Positions 35,502 to 42,213 of a DNA stretch of 42,213 nucleotides are shown piece after piece. The stretch is from the NCBI GenBank assembly GCA_947625195.1, contig CANQNK010000019.1:1-42213 (forward strand), in the 5' to 3' direction. This stretch comes from an uncultured Clostridia bacterium (lineage in GTDB: Bacteria; Bacillota; Clostridia; Oscillospirales; Ruminococcaceae). Made by a program: the position numbers and the translations under genes. The notes beneath the pieces are model-generated. The model was not told the DNA's origin. It saw only the letters and a program-made list of their open reading frames with translations, and ran no database searches. How positions within the stretch are numbered: the first letter of the stretch is position 1; each line of letters starts with the position of its first letter.

Positions 35502-37817
35502 TCATACAGAGTGCTTTACACGATCGGCCTCTTCAGCTCTTTTTGCGTCGTTAAAGCGCTCAAGAGTTCCCACAAGGTAGCCTGTGATTCTTCTGATTCT
35601 CTCAAAACCTACGCCTCCCGAGCCCTCTTTTCTGCCGCAGAGCGGGCATACATCTCCGATTATTCCGGTGTATCCGCAAACGGGATCTCTGTCGACAGGA
35701 TGGTTTATAGAGCCGTATCCTATACCCATTTCCTTCATACACCTTACGACCTTTTCAAACGCCGAAAGGTTGTTTACAGGATCTCCGTCAAGCTCAACAT
35801 AGCTTATATGTCCAGCATTTGTAAGAGCATGATACGGCGCTTCTATCTTAATTTTGTCAATAGCGCTTATCTCGTAATAGACCGGCACATGGAAGGAATT
35901 TGTATAATAATCTCTGTCTGTTATGCCGTCGATTTTGCCATAAATTTCCCTGTCCATCTTGACGAATCTACCGGAAAGACCCTCAGCAGGTGTTGCGAGC
36001 AGTGAAAAGTTTAATCCCGTTCTGGCTGTCTCCTCATCCATACGGTTTCTCATTCGCTCAACTATCTCAAGCCCGAGCTTTCTCGCTCTTGCATCCTCTC
36101 CATGATGCTTGCCGACCAGTGCCTTTAAGGTTTCAGCAAGACCTATAAAGCCAACCGACAGCGTACCGTGCTTGAGAATCTCTCCGACTTCGTCGTCGGG
36201 ACCGAGCTTTTCTGAATCAATCCAGACACCCTGTCCCATCAAAAAAGGGTAATTTCTAACTTTTTTGGCGGCCTGGATCCTGTATCGTTGCATTAGCTGA
36301 CCTATTGCAAGCTCCATCATCTCATCCAGACTTTCAAAAAATCTATTAACATCACCCTTGGCCTTTATTGCAAGCCTTGGGAGGTTAATTGAAGTAAAAC
36401 TCAGGTTGCCCCTTCCCGTGACAATCTCACGCTCGGGATCGTAGGCATTTCCTATTACTCTTGTGCGGCAGCCCATATACGCGATTTCAGTTTCGGGTTT
36501 TCCTTGCTTGTAATATTGCAGGTTAAAAGGAGCATCAATAAACGAAAAGTTCGGGAAAAGCCTTTTTGCTGATACTCTGCACGCAAGCTTGAACAAATCG
36601 TAGTTGGGCTCTCCCTCGTTGTAGTTTACTCCCTCCTTGACTTTGAAGATATGTATCGGGAATATCGGTGTTTCACCGTTACCGAGCCCCGCCTCGTTTG
36701 CAAGCAGGACATTTTTGATTACCAGCCTGCCCTCTGCGGACGTATCGGTTCCATAATTTATAGAAGAAAACGGCGTCTGCGCTCCGCTTCTTGAATTCAT
36801 AGTGTTGAGATTGTGAATAAGTGCCTCCATCGCCTGATAGGTAGCCCTGTCAGTTTCCTTTACGGCCTTTTCATATGCAAACGTCTGAAGGCTTTCAGCC
36901 AGATCTCTGTCTATGTACTTTATCAGAAGTTTAAACTCCTCAGCCTGATAATCGTTTTTATTGTCAAGCACCGGGAAAATTTCATTCACTCCGGCAAGCC
37001 TGTCAAAAATCTCGCCGGCAATTTTATCAATGCCAATCACCTCAGACTTAAGCTCAAGCGCCTTTGTAAGGTTATCCCTGTATCGCTTTACAAAAGTCTT
37101 GCGAACGCCGTCCGCCATAGCATAGTCAAACATAGGAATACTCTGCCCGCCGTGCTGATCGTTCTGGTTAGACTGTATTGCTATGCAGGCAAGAGCAGCA
37201 TAGCTCTGGATATCGTTAGGAGTTCTCAAGTATCCGTGACCGGTTGAAAAGCCCTTGTCAAAAAGCTTTTTCAAATCTATTTGCGTGCATGTAGTAGTAA
37301 GACAGAGAAAATCCATGTCGTGAATGTGAATATCTCCCTCAGCGTGAGCTTTTGCATAAGCAGGATCCAAAACGTACAGCTCGTTAAACTCCTTAGCGCC
37401 CGCCGAGCCGTATTTCAGCATTGTGCCCATAGGTGTATCTGCATTTATATTGGCGTTTTCTCTTTTAAAGTCATAATCCGCTGCTGCTTTAAAAGTAAGA
37501 TCCTCATAAATCTTCATCAATTTGGTATTCATAGTCCTTGCCCGTGTGCGCTCACTTCTGTACAGAATATAGCTCTTGGCAATAGACGCATACCCCTCCC
37601 TGATAAGCACCTCCTCAACTATATCCTGAATTTGCTCAACAGTTGGTATCTCATACCCTTTGACGGTTAAAACGTCGCAAACCTTGCCGGCAAGAACTAA
37701 TGCGCGGTCGTGATTTGCCTCACCAACGCTTTCAGCAGCCTTGTAAATGGCATTAGCTATTTTTTCAATATTAAACGTAACCTGCCTGCCGTCTCTTTTT
37801 TGTATTTTTAAAATCAT
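35502..37817 (-). CDS. nrdD: Anaerobic (class III) ribonucleoside-triphosphate reductase NrdD
   Basis: 771 aa. N-terminal ATP-cone (KIQKRDGRQVTFNIEKIANAI, about 1-95) for allosteric control, then the ten-stranded barrel with HIHDMDF and QTPFSSINYG, and a C-terminal glycyl radical loop RRITGYL with Gly746, preceded by zinc-site Cys (CGYTG; CPLCGR at 714-728). It reduces NTPs to dNTPs without oxygen, so the host grows anaerobically. CGGAGG precedes the ATG at 37817. Transcribed from a promoter overlapped by NrdR-like boxes. Confidence 0.97.
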   Translation of the reverse strand: MILKIQKRDGRQVTFNIEKIANAIYKAAESVGEANHDRALVLAGKVCDVLTVKGYEIPTVEQIQDIVEEVLIREGYASIAKSYILYRSERTRARTMNTKLMKIYEDLTFKAAADYDFKRENANINADTPMGTMLKYGSAGAKEFNELYVLDPAYAKAHAEGDIHIHDMDFLCLTTTCTQIDLKKLFDKGFSTGHGYLRTPNDIQSYAALACIAIQSNQNDQHGGQSIPMFDYAMADGVRKTFVKRYRDNLTKALELKSEVIGIDKIAGEIFDRLAGVNEIFPVLDNKNDYQAEEFKLLIKYIDRDLAESLQTFAYEKAVKETDRATYQAMEALIHNLNTMNSRSGAQTPFSSINYGTDTSAEGRLVIKNVLLANEAGLGNGETPIFPIHIFKVKEGVNYNEGEPNYDLFKLACRVSAKRLFPNFSFIDAPFNLQYYKQGKPETEIAYMGCRTRVIGNAYDPEREIVTGRGNLSFTSINLPRLAIKAKGDVNRFFESLDEMMELAIGQLMQRYRIQAAKKVRNYPFLMGQGVWIDSEKLGPDDEVGEILKHGTLSVGFIGLAETLKALVGKHHGEDARARKLGLEIVERMRNRMDEETARTGLNFSLLATPAEGLSGRFVKMDREIYGKIDGITDRDYYTNSFHVPVYYEISAIDKIKIEAPYHALTNAGHISYVELDGDPVNNLSAFEKVVRCMKEMGIGYGSINHPVDRDPVCGYTGIIGDVCPLCGRKEGSGGVGFERIRRITGYLVGTLERFNDAKRAEEADRVKHSV

Positions 37818-37949
37818 TTAACTGTCCTCCGTGAAGTGATATAAGCCTAAAAATCAGATTATTATCACCTAACCGTACGAAAATATGCTCATTAAGCGCT
37901 TAACAATTTATTAACAAAACTGAAATTAGTATTGTGCGTGCACTAACGA

Positions 37950-37965
37950 ACACAATATCTTGTGT
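37950..37965. promoter_or_regulatory. NrdR box 1
   Basis: ACACAATATCTTGTGT is nearly the NrdR consensus (ACAC-W-ATATAT-W-GTGT). It lies downstream of the predicted nrdD transcription start. NrdR is the zinc/ATP-cone repressor of ribonucleotide reductase genes; its own gene is not in this window. Confidence 0.75.
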
Positions 37966-37981
37966 TTTCTTTCTCGTCTTG

Positions 37982-37997
37982 CACAAGTATATAGTAT
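37982..37997. promoter_or_regulatory. NrdR box 2 over the nrdD -10
   Basis: CACAAGTATATAGTAT matches the NrdR consensus at about 10 of 16 positions and covers the -10 element. Its centre is 32 bp from that of box 1, about three helical turns, the usual NrdR spacing. Confidence 0.65.
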
Positions 37998-38014
37998 TTG
38001 CAAGAATTTGTCAA
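37986..38014 (-). promoter_or_regulatory. nrdD promoter
   Basis: Minus strand TTGACA (38014-38009), 17-nt spacer, TATACT (37991-37986). A near-consensus vegetative promoter, the kind expected to need repression; both NrdR-like boxes overlap it or lie just downstream. Confidence 0.8.
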
Positions 38015-38043
38015 TACAAAATAATATACAAATTCAAGTGCGA

Positions 38044-38066
38044 TTTTTGTACAATATATACAAAAA
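38044..38066. promoter_or_regulatory. Perfect inverted repeat upstream of the nrdD promoter
   Basis: TTTTTGTA (38044-38051) and TACAAAAA (38059-38066) around CAATATA. The centre ACAATATATACA also resembles a weak NrdR box. Possible extra operator; no regulator is indicated by the sequence. Confidence 0.35.
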
Positions 38067-38243
38067 TAAATTTCTAAAGTTGTACGACTTTACAGAGAAC
38101 TTTCATTAATCCGCAAACATAAAGCGTTCTTGCTTTACAGTGTCACAAATAATTATATTGTGCAAGTGATAAATACTTTACAATAATCGCTGTCCCTTTC
38201 TAAAACTCAATTAAATATGAACTTTCTGTTAACGAATATAAAA

Positions 38244-38274
38244 ACAGCAGGCAAAATAATTTTTCGCCTGCTGT
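38244..38274 (-). terminator. Intrinsic terminator after the small membrane protein gene
   Basis: ACAGCAGGC and GCCTGCTGT form a perfect 9-bp stem with a T/A-rich loop, followed by TTTTTATA on the minus strand. Confidence 0.88.
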
Positions 38275-38302
38275 AAAATTACAAATTTTATTAACCGTTT
38301 AT

Positions 38303-38617
38303 TCAATAAGTAATAACGTCAATTATGAACATTTTACTTTCTTCCGATACAACACTTTCTCCGGTATTTTTTTTGACGACATCTGAAATCGATGTAGAAC
38401 ACATATAGATAATAAAGAAGATAAAAAGGATGATTATCGATAGTATTACAATAAGCTTTCCGTTAAATTTTGCTCTTCCGCGGTATTCGTCCTGATTAGC
38501 CTTGTGAAATTCAAAGAAAGCTTCATCTTCATCCGTCAGGTACTCATCTTTTAAAATTCTCTCATCCCGCTTGCTTTCTGTCTTTTCTCGTACCTTATCA
38601 ATTTCTATCATACTCAT
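38303..38617 (-). CDS. Small single-pass membrane protein, unknown function
   Basis: 104 aa from ATG at 38617, with GAGGTG 6 nt upstream; a GTG three codons earlier overlaps that site. A highly charged N-terminal half (KVREKTESKRDERILKDEYLTDEDEAFF), then one TM helix (LIVILSIIILFIFFIIYMC, about 55-74) and a short outside tail of about 30 aa. No family is recognised. It has its own promoter and terminator, so it is a single-gene unit, divergent from asnB. Confidence 0.65.
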   Translation of the reverse strand: MSMIEIDKVREKTESKRDERILKDEYLTDEDEAFFEFHKANQDEYRGRAKFNGKLIVILSIIILFIFFIIYMCSTSISDVVKKNTGESVVSEESKMFIIDVITY

Positions 38618-38641
38618 CTTCTTCACCTCGTTACTTATATA

Positions 38642-38670
38642 ATTATACTAGATTGTCTTCATTAAGGCAA
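38642..38670 (-). promoter_or_regulatory. Promoter of the small membrane protein gene
   Basis: Minus strand TTGCCT (38670-38665), 17-nt spacer, TATAAT (38647-38642). The predicted start is about 20 nt before the ATG. Confidence 0.7.
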
Positions 38671-38740
38671 GTCTATTTTTTAAATTTCATATAATCCTCA
38701 CAATATACAGATTGTATATGGCATAATTGCATATTTTTGC

Positions 38741-38769
38741 TTGCGCATCTGTAAAAAGTATGCTATACT
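38741..38769 (+). promoter_or_regulatory. asnB promoter
   Basis: TTGCGC (38741-38746), 17-nt spacer, TATACT (38764-38769) with the extended -10 TGC. The start is predicted near 38776, about 30 nt before the ATG. Confidence 0.7.
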
Positions 38770-38789
38770 GTATATGTGATTTACAGTAT
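38765..38789. promoter_or_regulatory. Operator candidate over the asnB start site
   Basis: ATACTGTA (38765-38772) and TACAGTAT (38782-38789) are perfect 8-bp arms around a 9-nt centre. It covers most of the -10 and the predicted +1, a position suited to repression. A second palindrome, ATATAC-N5-GTATAT, is at 38703-38719. Confidence 0.45.
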
Positions 38790-38804
38790 GAAAGGGGCAC
38801 CATT

Positions 38805-40637
38805 ATGTGTGGTTTTGTTGGATTTACAAATAAAATTAACGATGCTAACATAGTTATCGGCAAAATGATGGACAGAATTAAGCATCGCGGTCCGGATTCT
38901 GACGGTAAATATGTTGACGAGAATATAGCAATGGGCTTTCGCCGTTTGTCAATCATCGACCTTTCTGCCGGCGATCAGCCTATTTTTAATGAGGACGGCT
39001 CTATTGTTATAACCTTTAACGGCGAGATATATAACTTTCAGTCTTTAAGGGATGAGCTTATTAAGTGCGGCCATATATTCAAGACAAAATCCGATACAGA
39101 GGTTTTAGTTCACAGCTATGAGGAGTGGGGCTCTGATATGCTTGACAGACTTCGCGGGATGTTTTCGTTTATTATTTACGATAAAAAGAAAAATGAAATA
39201 TTCGGTGCGAGAGACTTTTTTGGTATCAAGCCTATGTACTATGGTCTTTTTGGCGATACATTTATGTGGGGCTCTGAAATCAAGAGCTTTCTTGATCATC
39301 CCGCATTTGTAAAGGAGTTGAATGAAAGCGTTCTTGAAACATATCTCACATTCCAGTACTCCCCTACTACAGAGACATTTTTTAAAAATGTCTACAAACT
39401 ACCCGCTGCTCACTGCTTTACCTATGCGAACGGCAAGCTTAACGTAAGACGTTATTGGGACGTTCATTTCAATCCAGACGATGAACCGCGTCTGAAGGAC
39501 TGGGTAAACAGAATATCCGATACATTCAAAAACTCTGTCGAAGCGCATAAAATAGCAGACGTTGAAGTAGGCAGTTTTCTGTCAAGCGGAGTTGACTCAA
39601 GCTATGTAGCTGCTGTTGCAAATGTTGATAAAACCTTTACTGTCGGTTTCGGTGAGGACGAAAAATACAACGAGATAGGCTATGCTAAGGAATTTTCAAA
39701 ATTCATTAATAAGGATAATTTTTCAAAAGTAATAAAACCCGAGGAATACTGGGATAATCTTTCAAAAATTCAGTATCACATGGACGAACCTCTTGCTGAC
39801 CCGGCAGCTATCGCGCTGTTTTTCGTATGCCAAATAGCCTCTGAAAAAGTGAAAGTTGTTCTTTCCGGAGAGGGTGCAGATGAGATATTCGGCGGATATA
39901 CAATATATAAGGAGCCTACGGACGCGGCTTTGTATAACAAAGTACCAAAGTGCATAAGGCGTGCCATTGGCGCGGTTGCCGAAAAACTTCCTGCAAAAAG
40001 AGGACTTAACTTTCTTGTTCGCCGCTCAAGAGACTTAGAGGAAAGATTTATAGGAAACGCTTATATGTTCTCAGAAAAAGAGCGCAAGGCTCTGCTGAAA
40101 ATCAAGACGGATGCGCCTGACGCTATGGAAATAACCAAGCCGTTTTACGATAAGGTAAAAGGGCAGGAGCCTGCTACCAAAATGCAGTATCTTGACCTCA
40201 ACCTATGGATGACAGGAGATATTCTGTTAAAGGCTGATAAAATGTCAATGGCTCATTCACTTGAGCTTAGAGTTCCGTTTCTTGACAAAGAGGTTATGAA
40301 GGTTGCCGAGGGTATCCCCGTAAGATACAGGGTAAATGACGAAAATACCAAATATGCTATGCGAGTTGCAGCTCTTAAGGCGTGTCCTCCGTTTACAGCA
40401 AACAAGAAGAAGCTGGGTTTCCCCGTTCCGATAAGAGTTTGGCTCAAGGAAGATAAGTACTATAACATTGTAAAGGACGCGTTTTTAAGCGAAACGAGCA
40501 AAAAATATTTTAACACCGATATTCTTGTAAAGCTTCTGGATGATCACAGAGCAAACAAATACGACTACTCAAGGAAGATTTGGACAGTGTTTACATTCCT
40601 TATCTGGCACAAGGTATATTTTGAGGATGAAAAGTAA
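38805..40637 (+). CDS. asnB: Asparagine synthase (glutamine-hydrolysing)
   Basis: 610 aa from ATG at 38805, so that Cys2 becomes the N-terminal nucleophile (MCGFVGF); an upstream in-frame ATG at 38727 lies before the promoter and cannot be used from it. AAAGGGG is the ribosome binding site. The class II glutaminase domain (about 1-200) has RHRGPDSDG and TFNGEIYNF; the synthetase domain has the ATP PP-loop SFLSSGVDSS (usual SGGxDS; the first Gly is Ser), FSGEGADEIFGGY and LRVPFLD. It makes asparagine from aspartate and glutamine. Confidence 0.96.
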   Translation: MCGFVGFTNKINDANIVIGKMMDRIKHRGPDSDGKYVDENIAMGFRRLSIIDLSAGDQPIFNEDGSIVITFNGEIYNFQSLRDELIKCGHIFKTKSDTEVLVHSYEEWGSDMLDRLRGMFSFIIYDKKKNEIFGARDFFGIKPMYYGLFGDTFMWGSEIKSFLDHPAFVKELNESVLETYLTFQYSPTTETFFKNVYKLPAAHCFTYANGKLNVRRYWDVHFNPDDEPRLKDWVNRISDTFKNSVEAHKIADVEVGSFLSSGVDSSYVAAVANVDKTFTVGFGEDEKYNEIGYAKEFSKFINKDNFSKVIKPEEYWDNLSKIQYHMDEPLADPAAIALFFVCQIASEKVKVVLSGEGADEIFGGYTIYKEPTDAALYNKVPKCIRRAIGAVAEKLPAKRGLNFLVRRSRDLEERFIGNAYMFSEKERKALLKIKTDAPDAMEITKPFYDKVKGQEPATKMQYLDLNLWMTGDILLKADKMSMAHSLELRVPFLDKEVMKVAEGIPVRYRVNDENTKYAMRVAALKACPPFTANKKKLGFPVPIRVWLKEDKYYNIVKDAFLSETSKKYFNTDILVKLLDDHRANKYDYSRKIWTVFTFLIWHKVYFEDEK

Positions 40638-40643
40638 ATATTT

Positions 40644-40677
40644 AATCCCTCTGATCTGTTATTCAGAGGGATTTTTT
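40644..40677 (+). terminator. Terminator of asnB
   Basis: AATCCCTCTGA and TCAGAGGGATT form a perfect 11-bp stem with an 8-nt loop, followed by TTTTTT. It also lies between convergent genes. Confidence 0.92.
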
Positions 40678-40705
40678 ATATCGTAATAACTATAAATAAC
40701 TAATA

Positions 40706-41335
40706 CTATATCTTTGAATAACCAAAGCTGTTTACCAAAGCGTCAACCTTTTTTCCCTGCTTGCACTGCTCGCACTCTGACGGGATGGAGGTAGAATATC
40801 CCGAAATATCATCCTCAGAAAATATCGACTTTACTAATATGCCGTTTGACTCATCAATAGCAGAGAATATTGCAGAGATCGCGGCAAGATTGCCGTTATA
40901 GTATTTTAAGCAATCAATGGCTCTGTTTATGCTCTTACCTGTTGAAGCAGAGGATATAAGCAGCAGGACCTGTTTTTGCCAGATCTTGCTTTGAGTATTG
41001 TCTCTGAAAATCATCTGATTATTGTAGTTAAGCTCAGGAGTGATAACAGATATATCCTCGCCTCTGTTTATTCCTGAATCTGAAAGGCTTTCCGCTAAAA
41101 AAGCGCCCAGCATTTCAGTACCCTCAAGACATATTATGGTGTCAATATGTGTTCCCGTGTAATTGAGCGCCAGATCCCTTGCGGCCTCTTTAGCCATTTT
41201 ATGGCTTGTCTTTATAGAAGTCATATCCACATAATAGTTAATATGTGAGTGGTTCGTTGCAAAATGGCCAGGGATTACGCTTATCTTTACTCTCTTATTC
41301 TTTTTTGACGAAATTATATTAGCTCTGCTCTCCAT
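40706..41335 (-). CDS. Orotate-phosphoribosyltransferase-like protein with an altered PRPP motif
   Basis: 209 aa. Type I phosphoribosyltransferase fold: a hood-like N-terminus (VIPGHFATNHSHINYYVDM), a first Rossmann strand with TIICLEGTEMLGAFLAESL, then the region of the PRPP loop, LLLISSASTGKSINRAI. In active enzymes this loop reads hydrophobic-DD-hydrophobic-hydrophobic-TTG; here both Asp are Ser, so catalysis is doubtful. The C-terminus has a CEQC pair and ends FGYSKI. I believe similar proteins are conserved in Clostridia, often annotated as pyrE-like. It may sense a nucleotide or PRPP rather than make OMP. Good ribosome binding site (CGGAGG) and its own promoter. Confidence 0.75.
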   Translation of the reverse strand: MESRANIISSKKNKRVKISVIPGHFATNHSHINYYVDMTSIKTSHKMAKEAARDLALNYTGTHIDTIICLEGTEMLGAFLAESLSDSGINRGEDISVITPELNYNNQMIFRDNTQSKIWQKQVLLLISSASTGKSINRAIDCLKYYNGNLAAISAIFSAIDESNGILVKSIFSEDDISGYSTSIPSECEQCKQGKKVDALVNSFGYSKI

Positions 41336-41348
41336 AATAAAACCTCCG

Positions 41349-41495
41349 TTATTTTATCTTAAGCTTATTTAAAGTATAACATAGGTGTAAACTTTTTGCA
41401 AGCTTAGTTTTAAACTTAAGCTTAATAAAAATTTCCTTAACCTTTACTCCGTCCTTCTCATTGATGCTGTCGATGAATTCCGCCTTGAAAAAAAT
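41349..41495 (-). pseudogene. Coding-like remnant before the phosphoribosyltransferase gene
   Basis: The frame from 41495 to the stop at 41349 reads plausibly as protein (FFKAEFIDSINEKDGVKVKE, then basic) but opens with a stop instead of a start. The stop lies at a run of seven T; without one T, an ATG at 41499 would be in frame. No ribosome binding site is visible. It overlaps the promoter of the next gene. It could be the degraded end of a small gene or chance. Confidence 0.25.
41373..41401 (-). promoter_or_regulatory. Promoter of the phosphoribosyltransferase-like gene
   Basis: Minus strand TTGCAA (41401-41396), 17-nt spacer, TATACT (41378-41373), with the extended -10 TGT. The start is predicted about 30 nt before the ATG at 41335. 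Confidence 0.7.
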
Positions 41496-41607
41496 TCATA
41501 AGAAAATTAAGATTTACGCCCGGCGAGTATATAAAGCCTCTTAATATTACAACAGCAGCATTACAAACCCATTTTTTCTATAAAAAGCAAACATTATATT
41601 TATCACG

Positions 41608-42213
41608 TCATTTAAAATACATATAAAGCTGGCATTTTATCATACCGTTATACAGCTTTCTTCGCTTATCGGCTTTTTTGCCGAAAAAGCTTTCAAACTC
41701 CTCATGAGGTGAAATAATATAGCAAGAATGATCCTTATCAGGCCTTAGCTTTTCCCCCATTATCTTATAAATTTTCTCTGCTGATTTAATATCTAAGAGC
41801 CTCTCACCATAAGGTGGATTGCAGATTGTCACAGCGCCGTCAATCGGCTTAAATCTGCTTATATCCTGCTGCTTGACGGTTACTTTTGAAAAAACTCCCG
41901 CCTTTTTTGCATTAGTCTGTGACAACTCAACACACGCATCGTCAATATCAAAGCCCAATGCCTTAAAGCTACCGCTTTTATCTATTGCCTCGATTGCCGC
42001 CTGACGTTCAGTCTTCCAGACCAGACTGTCCATTACACCCCAGCCTTCAGACGCAAAGCTTCTTCTTATTCCCGGCGCAACTCCCAATGCCTTGTATGCA
42101 GACTCAATCAGAAACGTACCCGAACCGCACATAGGATCTATGTTCCTGCTGATTTTGATACAAACAGAAAAAGCCCTCTCCGGCGCAGAAGTGCCGAAAA
42201 AGGCTTGAAATAA
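41608..42213 (-). CDS. Class I SAM-dependent RNA methyltransferase, RlmL/YpsC type (C-terminal part)
   Basis: Partial: the frame is open to the window end, giving 201 codons; the THUMP domain expected upstream is outside. SAM motif DPMCGSGTFLIESA, then the family segment LGVAPGIRRSFASEGW, an acidic strand end LGFDIDDACV, and the catalytic NPPYGERL. These enzymes methylate N2 of guanine in 23S rRNA (RlmL/RlmK, YpsC). The first 27 visible residues (ending KISRNI) do not show the usual ETLAAA-type helix before the SAM motif, so either this is a divergent member or the sequence is disturbed there. An internal ATG (42132) is not a believable start because it lies within the SAM motif. Confidence 0.88.
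   Translation of the reverse strand, partial: LFQAFFGTSAPERAFSVCIKISRNIDPMCGSGTFLIESAYKALGVAPGIRRSFASEGWGVMDSLVWKTERQAAIEAIDKSGSFKALGFDIDDACVELSQTNAKKAGVFSKVTVKQQDISRFKPIDGAVTICNPPYGERLLDIKSAEKIYKIMGEKLRPDKDHSCYIISPHEEFESFFGKKADKRRKLYNGMIKCQLYMYFK

Larger units (their letters stand above)
37818..38302. other. Gene-free region upstream of nrdD
   Basis: 485 bp without a credible gene on either strand; very AT-rich. From left to right it holds the nrdD leader (about 160 nt), two NrdR-like boxes and the nrdD promoter (37950-38014), a perfect TTTTTGTA/TACAAAAA inverted repeat (38044-38066), shorter repeats TAAAGT/ACTTTA and TAAAGC/GCTTTA at about 38076-38140, and the terminator of the next gene (38244-38274). 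No riboswitch was recognised. Confidence 0.6.

Noticed and set aside
38680-38697. Mini-ORF MKFKK with an AGGATTAT site upstream of the small membrane protein gene
   Set aside because: It lies upstream of the predicted promoter of that gene and would not be in its mRNA.

Overview
The window comes from the chromosome of an anaerobic, spore-forming Firmicute, most likely a clostridial (Oscillospiraceae/Ruminococcaceae-like) bacterium. Evidence: oxygen-sensitive class III ribonucleotide reductase (nrdD, nrdG), four sporulation genes (yqfC, yqfD, ylbJ, yunB), a split transketolase, GatCAB, MutS2, the Gram-positive division cluster yggS-sepF-ylmH-divIVA-ileS, strong AGGAGG-type ribosome binding sites, and TTGACA/TATAAT promoters. 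No rRNA, tRNA or CRISPR array was seen.

Left edge (1 to about 1790) is an AT-rich accessory island that looks like one end of an integrated filamentous phage (inovirus). A leftward operon encodes a 92-aa protein in the place of a single-stranded-DNA-binding protein, a signal-peptide/one-TM protein, a 63-aa protein strikingly like the Ff major coat protein pVIII, and a truncated exported acidic protein where pIII would lie. A divergent Cro/CI-type repressor and a one-TM protein face it. Two promoters share overlapping -35 boxes inside a perfect 27-bp palindrome, which looks like a lysogeny switch. The island ends in a large stem-loop flanked by 13-bp direct repeats.

1936-9091 (minus) is a conserved block: mutS2, recO, a tiny yqzL-like gene, era, ybeY, phoH, yqfD, yqfC. 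ylbJ (plus) follows. 10245-15449 (minus) holds ligA-gatC-gatA-gatB, preceded by yunB.

16274-34802 (minus) is a long, tightly packed series: miaB, a ylbF-family gene with a Cys-rich tail, mutS, mutL, miaA, hfq, a HlyD-like membrane protein gene, yggS, sepF, ylmH, divIVA, ileS, lspA, rluD, a HAD phosphatase, and the two transketolase halves, closed by a terminator. It joins tRNA modification, mismatch repair, RNA chaperoning and cell division.

34938-37817 is nrdD-nrdG, with a well-formed promoter overlapped by two NrdR-like boxes 32 bp apart and a terminator-like hairpin between the two genes. The right end has a small membrane protein gene, asnB (plus), an orotate-phosphoribosyltransferase-like gene whose PRPP motif has lost its acidic pair, and an RNA methyltransferase gene cut by the window end.

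Most of the window is ordinary housekeeping. The part most likely to be new is the inovirus-like island with its compact switch. Next come the degenerate phosphoribosyltransferase and the Cys-tailed YlbF protein.
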